Assembly: GCA_032690845.1 (NCBI GenBank)
Contig: CM064426.1
Coordinates: 48,217,417-48,281,416 of the forward strand
Length of the DNA: 64,000 nt
Reading direction: 5' to 3'
Source: Eleusine coracana subsp. coracana
Taxonomy: Eukaryota > Streptophyta > Magnoliopsida > Poales > Poaceae
The notes below the pieces were generated by a model, which saw nothing but the letters and a program-made list of their open reading frames with translations, had not been told where the DNA came from and ran no database searches. Below, in pieces: positions 21,722-32,343 of the stretch. Every line of letters begins with the position of its first letter. The stretch's first letter is position 1. The translations under genes and the position numbers were made by a program.

Positions 21722-23656
21722 TAGAAGGAATGGTAGGCTTTTTCAGTATGTTCTTCAAATTTTTTCAACTCTGCTTGTTCTACCGACTCATCAAATTCGG
21801 TGATGGCAAATTGGCCAATATGATATACTGACCTAGTCGGTGTTGGCTGTTCAGGAGCACCTTCTCTTACCACTCAATGAATAGGAGTTGGTGTGACATT
21901 TTCCTCCGGACCGATTGGATACTCATATGTTGGTTCTGGCATAGTTTCAAAAACCAGTGATGGCTCTTCAGGTTCGGTGGAGGCAGGAGTATCAGCACCC
22001 ATTGCCATCTCAGACGTATTCAGGTCTGGGATATTGGGTGATTTAGCCTGGTTAGCTTCTGGCCGAGTGGATTCAAGTGCACTCTTTAAATCACTCGGTT
22101 TTTCTACCGAGTGGCCTGGGACATCATCTCTGGATGACCCGACATGTAGTGTATCCTGATCTTTTTTAGGAACTACACTTTGCGCTGGGACTTTTTCAAA
22201 TGACAATCGCCTGGATGACCTATCAATTAGATAGAGATTACATATTTATTCAAATGGAGAGTTGAGCTTCAAGTTACATTGTTCTGTTTACCTTGAGCGG
22301 CGTTTGAATTTTAGGCCTGACACTCTTGGTGGGGGGCTTGTTGGCCTTGGGGCACCTGTTGTGTCTGGTGCCGCCTCATGGGTGCCTGCCTTTTGGATGA
22401 CTTTGCTCTTTCTTGATTTCGTCCATGGTCCGTCGAGTGGTGCAGGCTTTCTCTGAAGTCTTTTTCTTCGCCTCTTCTTGAAGTCTAGCTAATCTTTCAG
22501 CTAGCAACTCTTCTTCGTCAGAATCTTCAATGTGCGCCTTGCGGCGCTTGGAGGCTGATGGTTGTGTGGGAGACTTCTTTTGTGGCGTCGACGGCAATGG
22601 TGGATTGGACACATATACATCAAGGTTCTGCAACATATGTGATGTATAATTCGTTACTAAACATAATGAAAGAGGTGTTAATTTTTCAAGCAGCGAGGTG
22701 GATAACTTACTGTAGTCCTATCAGTCAAGGAATGATGTCCAGATTTTGCACTCCCTAGAGTCCAATCAAGAAGTGATGCAAATATGTTATCCAGACGCAA
22801 TGTCAATTCCCTCTCTGACAATATTTCTGGCACTTCCATTGTGGGGTCTGAGCCCAATTGAAATTTCCATCCTAGAACATGGCATTTCTTGATAGGCTGT
22901 ACGCGGCGATATATGAAGCTTGCGGCAACGTGTATGCCGGTATATCCTTTAGACTTGAGATAAGCAATATGCTTTAATATAGCATCAACCTGAGACTTCT
23001 TATTTGGATGAGCCTTTGCTGACCACTCGGGTCGTGGCTAGGGGGCTTCAGCCGTAGTCTCTGACAAAGGTGGAGCACGGTTTGCATGGTAAAACCAGTC
23101 CGCGTGCCACCCCTTGTTGGTTGATGGAAGTGGCACATCAATATACTTGGATTTATTTCTTAATTGAAATCCAGCCCCCCCCCCCCCTGACATTATTATT
23201 GTTTGACTTCAAAACAAAGAGTTCTTTGAATGTATCAAAATGGGGATAGATACCCAAGAACACTTCACCCAGGTGAATAAATATGGAGATGTGCAAAATG
23301 GAATTCGGATTTAGATTGACAAGATTGATGCCATAGAAGCAAAGAAGACCCCTAAAGAAGTCGCAACAAGGGATCCCAAATCCATGATAGAAAAATGTGG
23401 AGAAAATAGTGATTTGGTCGACGGGAGGTTGGGGAAATATCTGACCTATGGCCTCGATCCATCCTCCGGTCTGTTGATCCTGCAACACGCCGTCAATCAC
23501 CAGTTTGTTGATTTTCTCTGAATCCATGGCTGGCGTGGGGAACTCCTTGATAGCGGCAGGGATGTCAAAAACTGTCTCTTCTTCCTTGCCCTTCTCAGGA
23601 AAAGATTGCTTCTGAGATTGTGCCTTAGAGCTTTGGCGGGTGCGCTTCGGGGCCAT
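21722..23656 (-). pseudogene. Antisense ORF with Transposase_28-like (PF04195-like) domain
   Basis: The frame starts MAPKRTRQSSKAQ at 23656. The N-terminal domain carries FFYHGFGIPCCDFFRGLLCF and YGINLVNLNPNSILHISIFI, followed by LGEVFLGIYPHFDTFKELFVL. This is the signature of the 'putative gypsy type transposon' family (Transposase_28), found in plant retroelements. A C13 run at 23175-23187 breaks the frame. Downstream the minus strand still shows related sequence (ADWFYHANRAPPLSE, SKGYTGIHVAASFIYRRVQP), a charged coiled region (SDEEELLAERLARLQEEAKK at 22376-22636) and an acidic Pro/Glu-rich tail at 21874-22206. Its function is unknown; antisense ORFs of this kind are reported in Tat elements. 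Several stops make it a pseudogene. Confidence 0.65.
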
Positions 23657-23940
23657 TGCTCTTGGTTTAGTGCAGTGGGAAGCAGTTGCGTGGAGTTTTG
23701 GGGTGGAAATAGAAGTTTGAGATCAAGGGTTTGTGTGCGCAAGATGGCGGTGGCGGCGAAATGAAGACGAAGGAATGCGACTGTTTGGAGGCCCTTTTAT
23801 AAGGGATAGATGACCTGTTGGGCCGAGGCTTCTCGTAATATGTTAAGTCCAGTTTTGTTAATTGGTACATGCATTTATTATATTATTGAGACTCGTTTTA
23901 AGCGTTAATTTTGGATATTGTGGATCTTAACATTAGTAAT

Positions 23941-24240
23941 AAATCACTCGGATTGTTGCGGTTTCAACTTTGGAAATTGTACCTTTCGAGATTTAGTAAT
24001 AAATCACTCGGATTGTTGTGGTTTTAACCTTGAAAATTGTACCTTTCGAGATTTAGTGATAAATCACTCAGATTGTTGCAGTTTCAGCCTTGGAAATTGT
24101 GCCTTTCGAAATTCCGTGATAAATCACTTGGATTGTTGTGGTTTCTACCTTGGAATTTATAACTTTCGAGATTTTGGGATAAATCACTCGGATTATCTCG
24201 GCACCAATCTTGGTGGCTGTGTTTCCGTGTTATATTACTA
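23941..24240 (+). repeat. 60-bp tandem repeat, about five units
   Basis: Units begin at 23941, 24001, 24061, 24121 and 24181, each exactly 60 bases and starting AAATCACTCGGATTGTTG; the last unit has diverged. Because 60 is divisible by three the array gives a false 109-codon ORF (23918-24247) with a 20-residue period. It lies between the antisense ORF start and the LTR, where Tat elements often hold tandem repeats. Confidence 0.9.
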
Positions 24241-24622
24241 CTATTGATACATCACTAATCTTGGGGGCTATGACAACTGAATTTCATCGTTAATCATTCG
24301 GATTAAGGGCACTTCAGCATTATGGATATAAATATTAATTTGGTGATGCATCAGTCGGTGAGTGAGAAAATTCAGCTAAATATAGAGCTTGTTTACACAA
24401 ATTGGAAGACTTAGATGTCATTATGCCCTTTCTTGTTAAGGGACAAGATTAATTGGATATTTTTCAATAACTCAAAAGTTGCTTCGGTGTAGACTCAAAA
24501 GTCTTTTTCAGGGATTTATGAATAAGAGTTATTAGAAGTAATAGAAAAAGAACTTCCCAATTTCATAAGATGTCGAGGCAAATCGAGACGACGATTCAAA
24601 ATGGAAAATGCTTGAGGGCTAC

Positions 24623-25041
24623 TGTGGGACATATGTACCCGGGATACTTAACCACTCGGCTAACTGGCCGAGTGGGCCGGGGGCTCGGGTATGGTGTATT
24701 CGGCCCAGAAGATATTTACTGAGATACTTGTTTGAGTAAGTGGCAAGTTAGGTTAGCAGATATGTTGGATAGATAGAATTGTTGTAACCGACTAAAAGAT
24801 TACCATGTAAATCCCTGTCCTTCGGATATATAAGGAGGGCAGGGGGCCTTCGGCAAGAGACAGACTCGTATTGGAACCCTAATTCCAGTACGAACCCTAG
24901 CAATACAGAAACACCAAACATGACGAAGGGTTATTATCCTTCGGGAGGCCCGAACCTGTATAAACCTTGTGTCCTGTGTCCATCGATCTTTCATACTCAT
25001 ACGCATACCTAGATTTACTATCGAGAATATCTCTCGACACA
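24623..25041 (+). repeat. 3' LTR of the Tat-like element
   Basis: The LTR starts TGTGGGACATATGTACCC after the purine-rich GAGGGCTAC and ends near CTCTCGACACA at 25041. It holds an inverted repeat (CACTCGGC-N6-GCCGAGTG at 24653-24674) and a TATATAAGG core promoter at 24827-24835. No second copy is in the window, so the exact ends are inferred from TG...CA and the start of element 2 homology. Confidence 0.65.
24827..24835 (+). promoter_or_regulatory. TATA box in the Tat-like LTR
   Basis: TATATAAGG lies about 200 bases into the LTR and points left to right, in agreement with the PPT position. Confidence 0.55.
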
Positions 25042-27051
25042 ACTAATTAGGAACCATGGGCATATAGTGGAGAGTGAGAAACTCTATTGCAAGTCAGGAT
25101 TAATATTCTGCATGAACAGTACTAGAGATGAATTTATTCCTAACTCTAACTAAAGGCATATATAAGGAAATATTCATATGGAATTTCCTATGTTAATTAT
25201 TGAGTGATCAATTCAACAGCAAAAAGCATACTGATGGTGCTCAAAATTTTTCATGGAATTTTTTAGGGATGTACAAATGCATAAGGAACAGGAATACCAA
25301 ATTTCATAAATAAATCCCTAGCAAATAATTTATATAAATTCATTTACTGAAAATGAAGATTACGCAATAATACTAAAAATATGCATATAATTGGAAATGT
25401 GCTTTTACAGAATGTTTAGGGATGCCATGAAATGATCACTGAACAAGTTTCATGAATTTACCACTGATATATATTTACTTATGAATTTATTAATCTAATT
25501 AGGGTTGTAACTTTAGGGAATTAAATAAATTTTTATACTGCACAACCTTGGCTTTAGGAGTCGAAGAAAATTAGTTTCACATATTTAGGGCTTTTATTTC
25601 TCGAGTTATGAATTTTTTAATTTTATAGCAAAGTTCACTACTAATTATGAAGTTGTCATCGCAATTTGAATTCCTTCAGCGCGGGCGCTCGCGCTACGGC
25701 ACGCGGCGGCCAGCGACGGCGAGCTAGGCCAGCGGTCGATCGGCGTGGCCGGTTCTGACACCTACCCCAAACAGTCAGTACCTCGTGGCGGTCTCGTGAG
25801 TTCTGTTGGAAAGGAGGGGCGCTCACCGGAGTTGGCCGGTGACGAGCGATGGTGGCAAAGCAATCTCCGGTGATGTCGCGCGACCGGTGCGTAGGGAGAG
25901 AGGGGTCGGGGTTGAGTCGGCGAGCTCTGCCGTGGGTCATAGATGGCCAGCATCACGGAAAACCCCGAGGAGGGAGGCCGAAGGGGGCTTCTCGTCAGCG
26001 TGGTGGACGGATTCCGACGGCGGTGTCTCTGATCTTCACGAAATCCGGCGGGGACGCTGCACGGTGAAGGCGGGGCATTAGAGGAGAGCGAGGTGATGGC
26101 CTTGTGCGCTGATTTGAGAACAAAACAGGAGAGGAGGAGCTGCCTCGGTGAAGTTGAGCACTGCGGCGGCCACGACGGCTCGGAGTAGAGCTTGGAGCGC
26201 GGTTCTTTCTTCTTCGGGGGGGGGGGGGGGAGGCAAAGGGCACCGGTGCTTGGGGTCGCTCTGGAGGGTGCACGAGTTGCTTGCGAGCAGTGAGAGCGAG
26301 AGGGTGAGGCCATGGTGAGTTGGGGTCCGTTTTTTCCGATCAGTGGGAGAGAGAGCGAGGGAGAGAGCAGAGGGCAGCGGGGGGGGGGGGGGGGGGGGGG
26401 GTTGAGCTGTCGGCCAGGGGGTGGCTCACCGGCGGGGGTTCAATGTTGGCCGGTGGCACAGGGGAGGGTTCGGCAGAGCAGTGGCTGGGATGGAGCTGCT
26501 GTGGGCGGCATGGCATTGTAGTAATTGACGGTGGCGGGTACGGCAGTGCATCGGTGTCGATCGAGGTGTGGCTAGGGGAAAAAGAAGAATTGACTCCCTT
26601 GACTCAGAATAGTGCTCGGGTTTTGCAAAAATTCGCCAGGTTCTCTTACTCCAAACTTTGTGCAGATTTTTGTGCATGCCCAGGGAATCATACACTCCAA
26701 CTATGCTTTTGGGGTCAAGTTCTAATTTGGCCTAGATTAATTGTGAAAATTCTAGAACATAATGTGCTTTTCTCTGCCTTTAGGGAATTTTTAAGGGTAT
26801 GAAATGTACCCAAAAATTCTGGTAAAAACTCAAAATCATCTTTTAGTATGGCCATCAAGAATATGCAGAAACATTGGTGCACGTTCATGGGTTTTTATGA
26901 TGTTTGTGAAAGGCTCTCATTTGGTAATTTCTAGATTTAATTAATTAATTTCCTCCTTATTCTTTGGCACCTTAATTATTTATATTTTTAATTAGCCCTC
27001 AATTAGTATTAGGGTTAGCTTAATTAACCTTTCGTGACATGGGATGTCACA
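25042..27051 (-). repeat. Element 2 3' LTR, partial
   Basis: The LTR aligns with about 3466-5368 of element 1 from TAATTAGGA onward, and ends with GACATGGGATGTCACA at 27051. G runs occur at 26216-26230 and 26379-26401; the latter is at the position equivalent to the G17 of element 1. The overlapping frames at 25656-26802 are LTR sequence, not genes. Confidence 0.85.
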
Positions 27052-27068
27052 GCACACCCCCCTTAAAA
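27052..27068 (-). promoter_or_regulatory. Polypurine tract of element 2
   Basis: The minus strand reads AAGGGGGGTGTGC directly before TGTGACATCCC, identical to the core of the element 1 PPT. Confidence 0.75.
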
Positions 27069-27124
27069 GAAATCTCGCCCCAAGATTTGCAAATGGATGA
27101 ACAAAAGAGACGGGGCGTGGGCAG

Positions 27125-27865
27125 TTACCGGATTTGCGAGGCCAAGAATTCTGGGAAGTTGGTTTTCAGAAACTCTTCTTGTTCCCATGTAGCTTCGTCT
27201 TTGGTATGGTTACTCCATTGCACTTTATAGAAGGTGATAGTGCGGCTATGAGTTACCCGGTCTTTTTTATCAATGATTCGGACGGGGTATTCAGGGTAGG
27301 GGAGGTCTTCTTCCAATTTCTCGGTGTCAAAGATAACCACGTCGATCGAAGGCTTCAAACACCTCTTGAGTTGGGATACATGAAAGACGTTGTGCACCCG
27401 CTCAAGATTTTCCGGTAGTTGAAACCGATAAGCAGCGGCACTATACTTCTTCGTGATCAGAAATGGTCCATTGTAGCGGGATGCTAATTTTCCCTTAATT
27501 CCAAAGCGAGATACACCTTTGTTGGGAGAAACCCGAGGATAGACATGATCTCCCTTTTTGAACTCCAATGGACGTCTTCTTTTGTTAGAATAACTTATTT
27601 GATGGGATTGTGCGGCCTTCATGTTAGCTTGGATTTGCCGCACCTTTTCTTCGGCTTGCGTGACTAGATCTGGACCACAGGTAATTCTTTCTCCAGATTC
27701 CGACCAATTCAGCGGTGTTCGGCACGAGTGGCCATACAAGGCTTCAAATGGTGACATTCCCGAACTCTCTTGGTAGTTGCTGTTATAGGAGAATTCGACG
27801 AATGGGAGACAGGCTTCCCAATTTCCATGATTGTTCAGAACAGAGGCTCTCAATAGGACCTCCAA
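27125..27865 (-). pseudogene. Element 2 integrase C-terminal half with chromodomain (open segment)
   Basis: A 246-codon open stretch is intact here while the rest of pol is not. It spans FVEFSYNSNYQESSGMSPFE and NKRRRPLEFKKGDHVYPRV, the GPF module (SRYNGPFLITKK) and a complete chromodomain (YPVRIIDKKDRV, FYKVQWSNHTKDEATWEQEE). The Tyr in DHVYPRV shows that the TAA at 5849 in element 1 replaces an aromatic codon. Upstream, the catalytic-core frame is broken near 27866-28040, where QTKRLN-type sequence is still readable in another frame. Confidence 0.85.
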
Positions 27866-28040
27866 ATATTGATTTAGTCTCTTGGTTTGACCATCGGTTC
27901 ACGGATGATAAGCGGAACGTCGGATAAGAGTGGTGCCAAAACAAGCATGTAGTTGCTCCCAAAAAACAAGCAATAAACTGGGGACCTCGATCAGAGATGA
28001 TCATCTTGGGCACACCGTGCAAACATAGGACTCGGATGAT

Positions 28041-28679
28041 TTAGAGCTCGACATACTGCTTAGTAGAGTAGGCTGTATGGACGGAAATAAAATGAGCAGA
28101 TTTGGTCAACCTATCCACAATAACCCATATCGAATCGTGCTTCTTGGGTGTGAGGGGTAGTCCAACGATAAAATCCATAGCAATGTCCTCCCATTTCCAT
28201 GCGGGGATTTTCAATGGGTCCAAAAGACCGGCTGTTCTCAAGTGATTGGCCTTCACACGTTGGCACGTATCGTATTCGGAGACATAACGAGCAACCTCTC
28301 CATTCATGTGCGTCCACCAAAACTTTTCCCTTAACCCACGGTATATCTTGTTGCTACCGCGGTGTATGGAGTATTTGGACAAGTGAGCCTCATCCAAAAT
28401 TTTCTTTCTTAGCTCCTCATTCTTTGGAGCAACAAGACGATTGTTGAACCATAGCACTCCATCTTCGTCTTGTTGGAAACACGTAGCCTCTTTTTTCCCT
28501 ACCTTCTGGCGGATATATTCCATTCCCTTGTCCTTCTTTTGTGCTTCCATGATTTCTTCCCGAAGGGTAGGAGTTAGAGCCAAATTATACAAGGATCCAT
28601 AGGGAATGACACGAAGACTTGGTTCACTAGAATCTGAAATTGGGCGAGCTTCCATAGAGCAAACGATGCATGATTGCAT
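28041..28679 (-). pseudogene. Element 2 integrase zinc finger and N-terminal core
   Basis: The frame contains RVIPYGSLYNLALTPTLREE, the HHCC finger (HRGSNKIYRGLREKFWW, CQRVKANHLRTAGLL) and the first catalytic aspartate in AMDFIVGLPLTPKKHDSIW. It ends at a stop at 28041-28043, near the point where the frame of 27783-28022 takes over. In the finger the expected His-His pair is partly altered (SIHRGSNKIYRG). Confidence 0.85.
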
Positions 28680-29815
28680 TGGTCCCTTCGACTCAAGATG
28701 TCGGCGACCACGTTGGCTTTTCTGGGGTGATAATGAATTTCCAATTCATAGTCCTTGATTAATTCTAACCATCTATGTTGCCTCATGTTCAGTTCTTGTT
28801 GCGTGAAGATGTATTTGAGACTCTTGTGGTCGGTGTAGAGATTAACAAGATTACCGAGCAAGTAGTGGCGCCAGGTTTTTAAGGCTAAGTCAACGGAGGC
28901 CAATTCCAAATCATGAGTGGGATAATTTTGCTCATGCTTCCGGAGCTGTCGTGAGGCATAGGCAACGACACGGCCTTCTTGCATAAGTACACAACATAAT
29001 CCGGTGCCGAATGCATCACAGTAAACATCGAACGGTTTGGTAATATCGGGTTGAGCCAAAACCGGAGCGGTTGTCAAATGCTTCTTGAGTGACTGAAATG
29101 CTTCTTCGCATGTGCTACTCCACTTGAACTTAGCATCCTTTTCCAATAACTTGGTCATAACCTTAGCAATGCTTGAGAAGTTGGGAATGAATTTCCTATA
29201 ATAACCGGCAAGACCAAGGAAACTGCAAATTTGCTTGACCGATTTTGGAGCTTTCCAATTAAGCACATCCTCTACTTTGCTAGGATCAACGGCTACTCCT
29301 TCTGCTGATATGACGTGACCCAAGAATGGAACTTGCTTTAGCCAAAATTCGCACTTGCTAAATTTGGCATAAAGTTGATGATCTCGGAGTCATTGTAGAA
29401 CAACGTGGAGGTGTTCGACGTGCTCTTCCTCGGACTTGGAGTAGATAAGGATGTCGTCAATGAAAACAACCACAAACTTATCCAACTCGGGCATGAACAC
29501 GGAATTCATCAAATACATGAAGTGGGCGAGAATTGGTGAGACCAAAAGACATGACAAGATATTCGAAAAGACCATATCGAGTGGAGAAAGCTGTTTTTGG
29601 AATGTCTTCGGCTCAGATCTTTATTTGATGATAACCGGATCAGAGATCAATCTTGGAGAAAACTTTAGCACCCATTAGTTGATCAAAGAGAATATCGATT
29701 CGAGGTAGAGGGTATTTGTTCTTGATGGTTACGGCATTCAATGGCCTATAGTCAACACATAGGCGTAGGGTCTTGTCTTTCTTCTTCACAAAGGGAGCGG
29801 GACAGCCCTAGGGAG
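28574..29815 (-). pseudogene. Element 2 reverse transcriptase and RNase H, broken
   Basis: The part at 28574-29323 holds the RT thumb (NWKAPKSVKQICSFLGLAGY) and RNase H (YCDAFGTGLCCVLMQ, YPTHDLELASVDLALKTWRH, YTDHKSLKYIF). The part at 29390-29575 holds the active site VVVFIDDILIYSKSEEEH. Between 29576 and 29815 the minus strand still encodes the RT fingers with frame changes, and the Trp codon of SSPWGCP is TAG as in element 1 (CCCTAGGG at about 29806-29813). A few bases are deleted near 29525, where LTNAPAHF is damaged. Confidence 0.85.
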
Positions 29816-29825
29816 ATGACCTTGG

Positions 29826-30809
29826 TCAGATGTAACCCTTGTCCATAAGCTCTTGCAACTGCTCTTTTAACTCTGTTAACTCATTAAGAGCCATTTTGTA
29901 TGGTCTACGTGAGATAGGTGCTATACTGCGTATGAGTTCAATCTTAAACTCGACATCCCTGTCCGGAGGCATTCCCGACAGATCATCTGGAAATACATCG
30001 GGGAAATCACATACCACCGGAATATTTTCTAGCTCTTTTCCTTCAACATGACACACTTGGGAAGTGGACAACTTGGGATATGGCAATCGGAGGATAGATG
30101 GGGCATGTAAGGGTGAGTTCAAATGGACTTCCCGGTTCTCAATGTGCAATACGGCTTTATGACTAGTCATCCATTTCATTCCAAGAATTATGTCGATGCT
30201 TTGGCCATCTAAGATGATTAGGGAAGTGGGGTATATGTTGCTTGCTAACTTAAGTGGCACTTTTCTTAACTCAAGATGAGCCCTTATTTTTCCACCGGGA
30301 GATGTGATGATGTATGGTGTTCTCATAGTGGTGGGGGTGATTTTCAAATGATTCGCACATGCTTGACTAATAAAATCATGTGTTGCTCCTGAATAAAAAA
30401 GAACCATGGCAGCATGTTGGTTGATCGAGAACGTACTCGCGAGAACAGGCTCTCCAACTTGGGTCTCTTCGACCGTGGTGTAGTTGACTCGGCCATTCTT
30501 GTGCATGGGGGTAGAAGACTGGGGACGACTTTCATTGCTGCCATTGTTGTTGCCGCTGTTGTGGTTGTTGTTGTTGTTATTTCCGGAAGTGTTGGAGTTG
30601 TTATTGTTGCCCGGGTTGCGCTTCGAGAACCGACACTCCTTAGCAAAATGACCGGTTCGGCCGCAGTTGTAGCATAGTTGCGAGGAGTTGGTCTGGGCGG
30701 GAACCAGAAGATTGCTGCTGGTTGCCTCCATGGAATCGAGAGTGCTGCTTTGAAAATGACGGACAAGGTCCTCCTCCCAACGGTACTGCAGCCCGGAATT
30801 TCTATCCAT
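29826..30809 (-). pseudogene. Element 2 gag C-terminus, zinc knuckle and protease
   Basis: The 327-codon frame includes the zinc knuckle (CYNCGRTGHFAKECRFSKRN), an Asn-rich linker and a protease whose active site reads VLFYSGATHDFIS. The catalytic Asp of DSGA is replaced by Tyr (GAT to TAT), so the protease would be dead. It ends with FPDVFPDDLSGMPPDRDVEF and KEQLQELMDKGYI before a stop at the RT border. Confidence 0.87.
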
Positions 30810-30999
30810 TTGGGGACGTGATTGCTAGCTTGTACTTGGGCGGTGCGGAGCCAGATGAACTTCCTATAACACATTTCCTCTTCTTGTCTTCCTGGTTGGC
30901 ATGGATGGCGTCTTCGTGCACGATGGCATCACTCATCAAATCGTTGAATGTGCCGGCGGTAACTTGTGCCACGCGGTCTTGCAGCTTCGGGGTAAGACC

Positions 31000-31617
31000 C
31001 GAACGAAAACAATCCTTTTTCTTATCGTCCGTATCAGCGTGATACGATGCGTACTAAGCCAAGTAGTTGAATTTCCATGCATACTCTTGCACGGTTCCAG
31101 AGCCTTACTTCAAATTAAGGAACTCCTGCAACTTGCGCTTCATGAGTCCAGCGGGGATGTGGTGCGCACGGAATGCTGCACAGAATTCCGTCCAAGTGAC
31201 TTGATGACCAGCAGCAAGAGCGGTGGTGAAACTAGCCCACCAAGCACTTGCGGAGCCACGGAGCTGCTGCGCGAAGAGAGGCTTCTGCTGTTCGGTGCAG
31301 TGAAGGAGAGTGAACTTCGACTCCAAAGTACGAATGAAGTTGTCCACCTCCAGAGGATCATTGGCTTCTCCGAAGGTGGGCGAATGAGTTGCCTAGAAGT
31401 CGATGTAGGAGGATTCACGAGGCTGTAGTGGTGGTGGTCTGGTAGCTCCTTGACAGTTCATGTTCTCTAAGAACATGCGGAACATGTCATTCTGGTTATG
31501 GATGAGCTGCTCCATAGCCGTCATGGGTAGTGCGTTGAGTAGTGGCCCGCTTCCGCCAATGTTCGAGGCACCGGGAGCATCACCGACGTTTTCTCCACCG
31601 CGGCGAGTTTGCACCAT
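31000..31617 (-). pseudogene. Element 2 gag N-terminal and capsid part, broken
   Basis: Gag starts MVQTRRGGENVGDAPGASN at 31617, directly after CAG. The central domain is in 31105-31347 (HQVTWTEFCAAFRAHHIPAG, LMKRKLQEFLNLK). A stop at the Q/K after LNLK and further changes near 31000-31100 break it. It is equivalent to 9300-9959 in element 1. Confidence 0.82.
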
Positions 31618-31989
31618 CTGCCATATGAACAAAGCATGTTAGCCCGATCATCACATGAGACAATATGATAACAAGGCTATGACATGGCGATGAAATAACA
31701 TTTCAGATTGTTCACAAATTGAAATGCTGACAAGTAAATGGTGCGCACATAAGAGATAACTTAAATTCCATAATTTCCAGCACCATAGGCAACATACTTA
31801 TGATAAAAACCATAGATACATGTGATGCAACTTTTGATACATGGCAAGTCTTAGGTTACATCACTCGGAACATGACACCACATGATCTCGGAGAGCTTAG
31901 GTTACACTACACTTAGCATTACTAACACTATCCACATACAAGCACGGTGTCTCACGAGATTTTCACCCTACACACGTACTAATACTCAA

Positions 31990-32335
31990 TCACCCGGCGT
32001 GGCTACCACCATCGGACTCCACGTCCATATCACCCGGTCCAGGGGGTGCTTCGTAGTCAATGCCGGAATCACCGTTCTCACTCAAATCAGCGTCATCGGG
32101 AGGAATCACTACGAGTGGAATAGGTGGTTGGTCATTAAGGATGGTGTTCAGCTGGCTAGTAGCAGCTTGGAGATGCCCAATGAGCTGCTCTTGCTGCGCA
32201 ACGATGGCGTAAGCGTCGTTGATGTTCCCTGAGAGCGTTAACCAGCCCATGAAGAGAGTAAATCTCCTCTCGTTCCAACTCAAGAATGTGGGCGGCAAGG
32301 TGCTCAGGGTCCTTCACGAGCTTGCCAACATCCAT
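31990..32335 (-). pseudogene. Element 2 ORF0 with internal deletions
   Basis: The frame begins MDVGKLVKDPEHLAAHILEL at 32335 after CAG, as in element 1. It then jumps from LERE directly to EIYSLHG (near 32266), losing about 250 bases of coiled-coil coding sequence, and a second loss lies near 32230. The C-terminal half (NDAYAIVAQQEQLIGHLQAA and the acidic tail PPDDADLSENGDSG...GDMDVESDGGS) is open to its stop at 31990. Confidence 0.75.
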
Positions 32336-32343
32336 CTGCCGGA

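Larger units (their letters stand above)
21722..25041 (+). mobile_element. 3' remnant of a Tat-like Ty3/gypsy element
   Basis: The remnant contains, in order, an antisense ORF with a Transposase_28-like domain, a 60-bp tandem repeat, a purine-rich GCTTGAGGGCTAC and a 419-bp LTR. This order (antisense ORF, hypervariable 3' untranslated repeats, PPT, LTR) is known for Tat-lineage elements such as RIRE2 and Grande. Gag, pol and the 5' LTR are absent. The left edge is set where the antisense frame stops being recognisable and is uncertain. The right end abuts the truncated LTR of element 2. Confidence 0.6.

Noticed and set aside
23918..24247. 109-codon ORF with a 20-residue repeat
   Set aside because: It is a by-product of the 60-bp tandem repeat, whose length is divisible by three.
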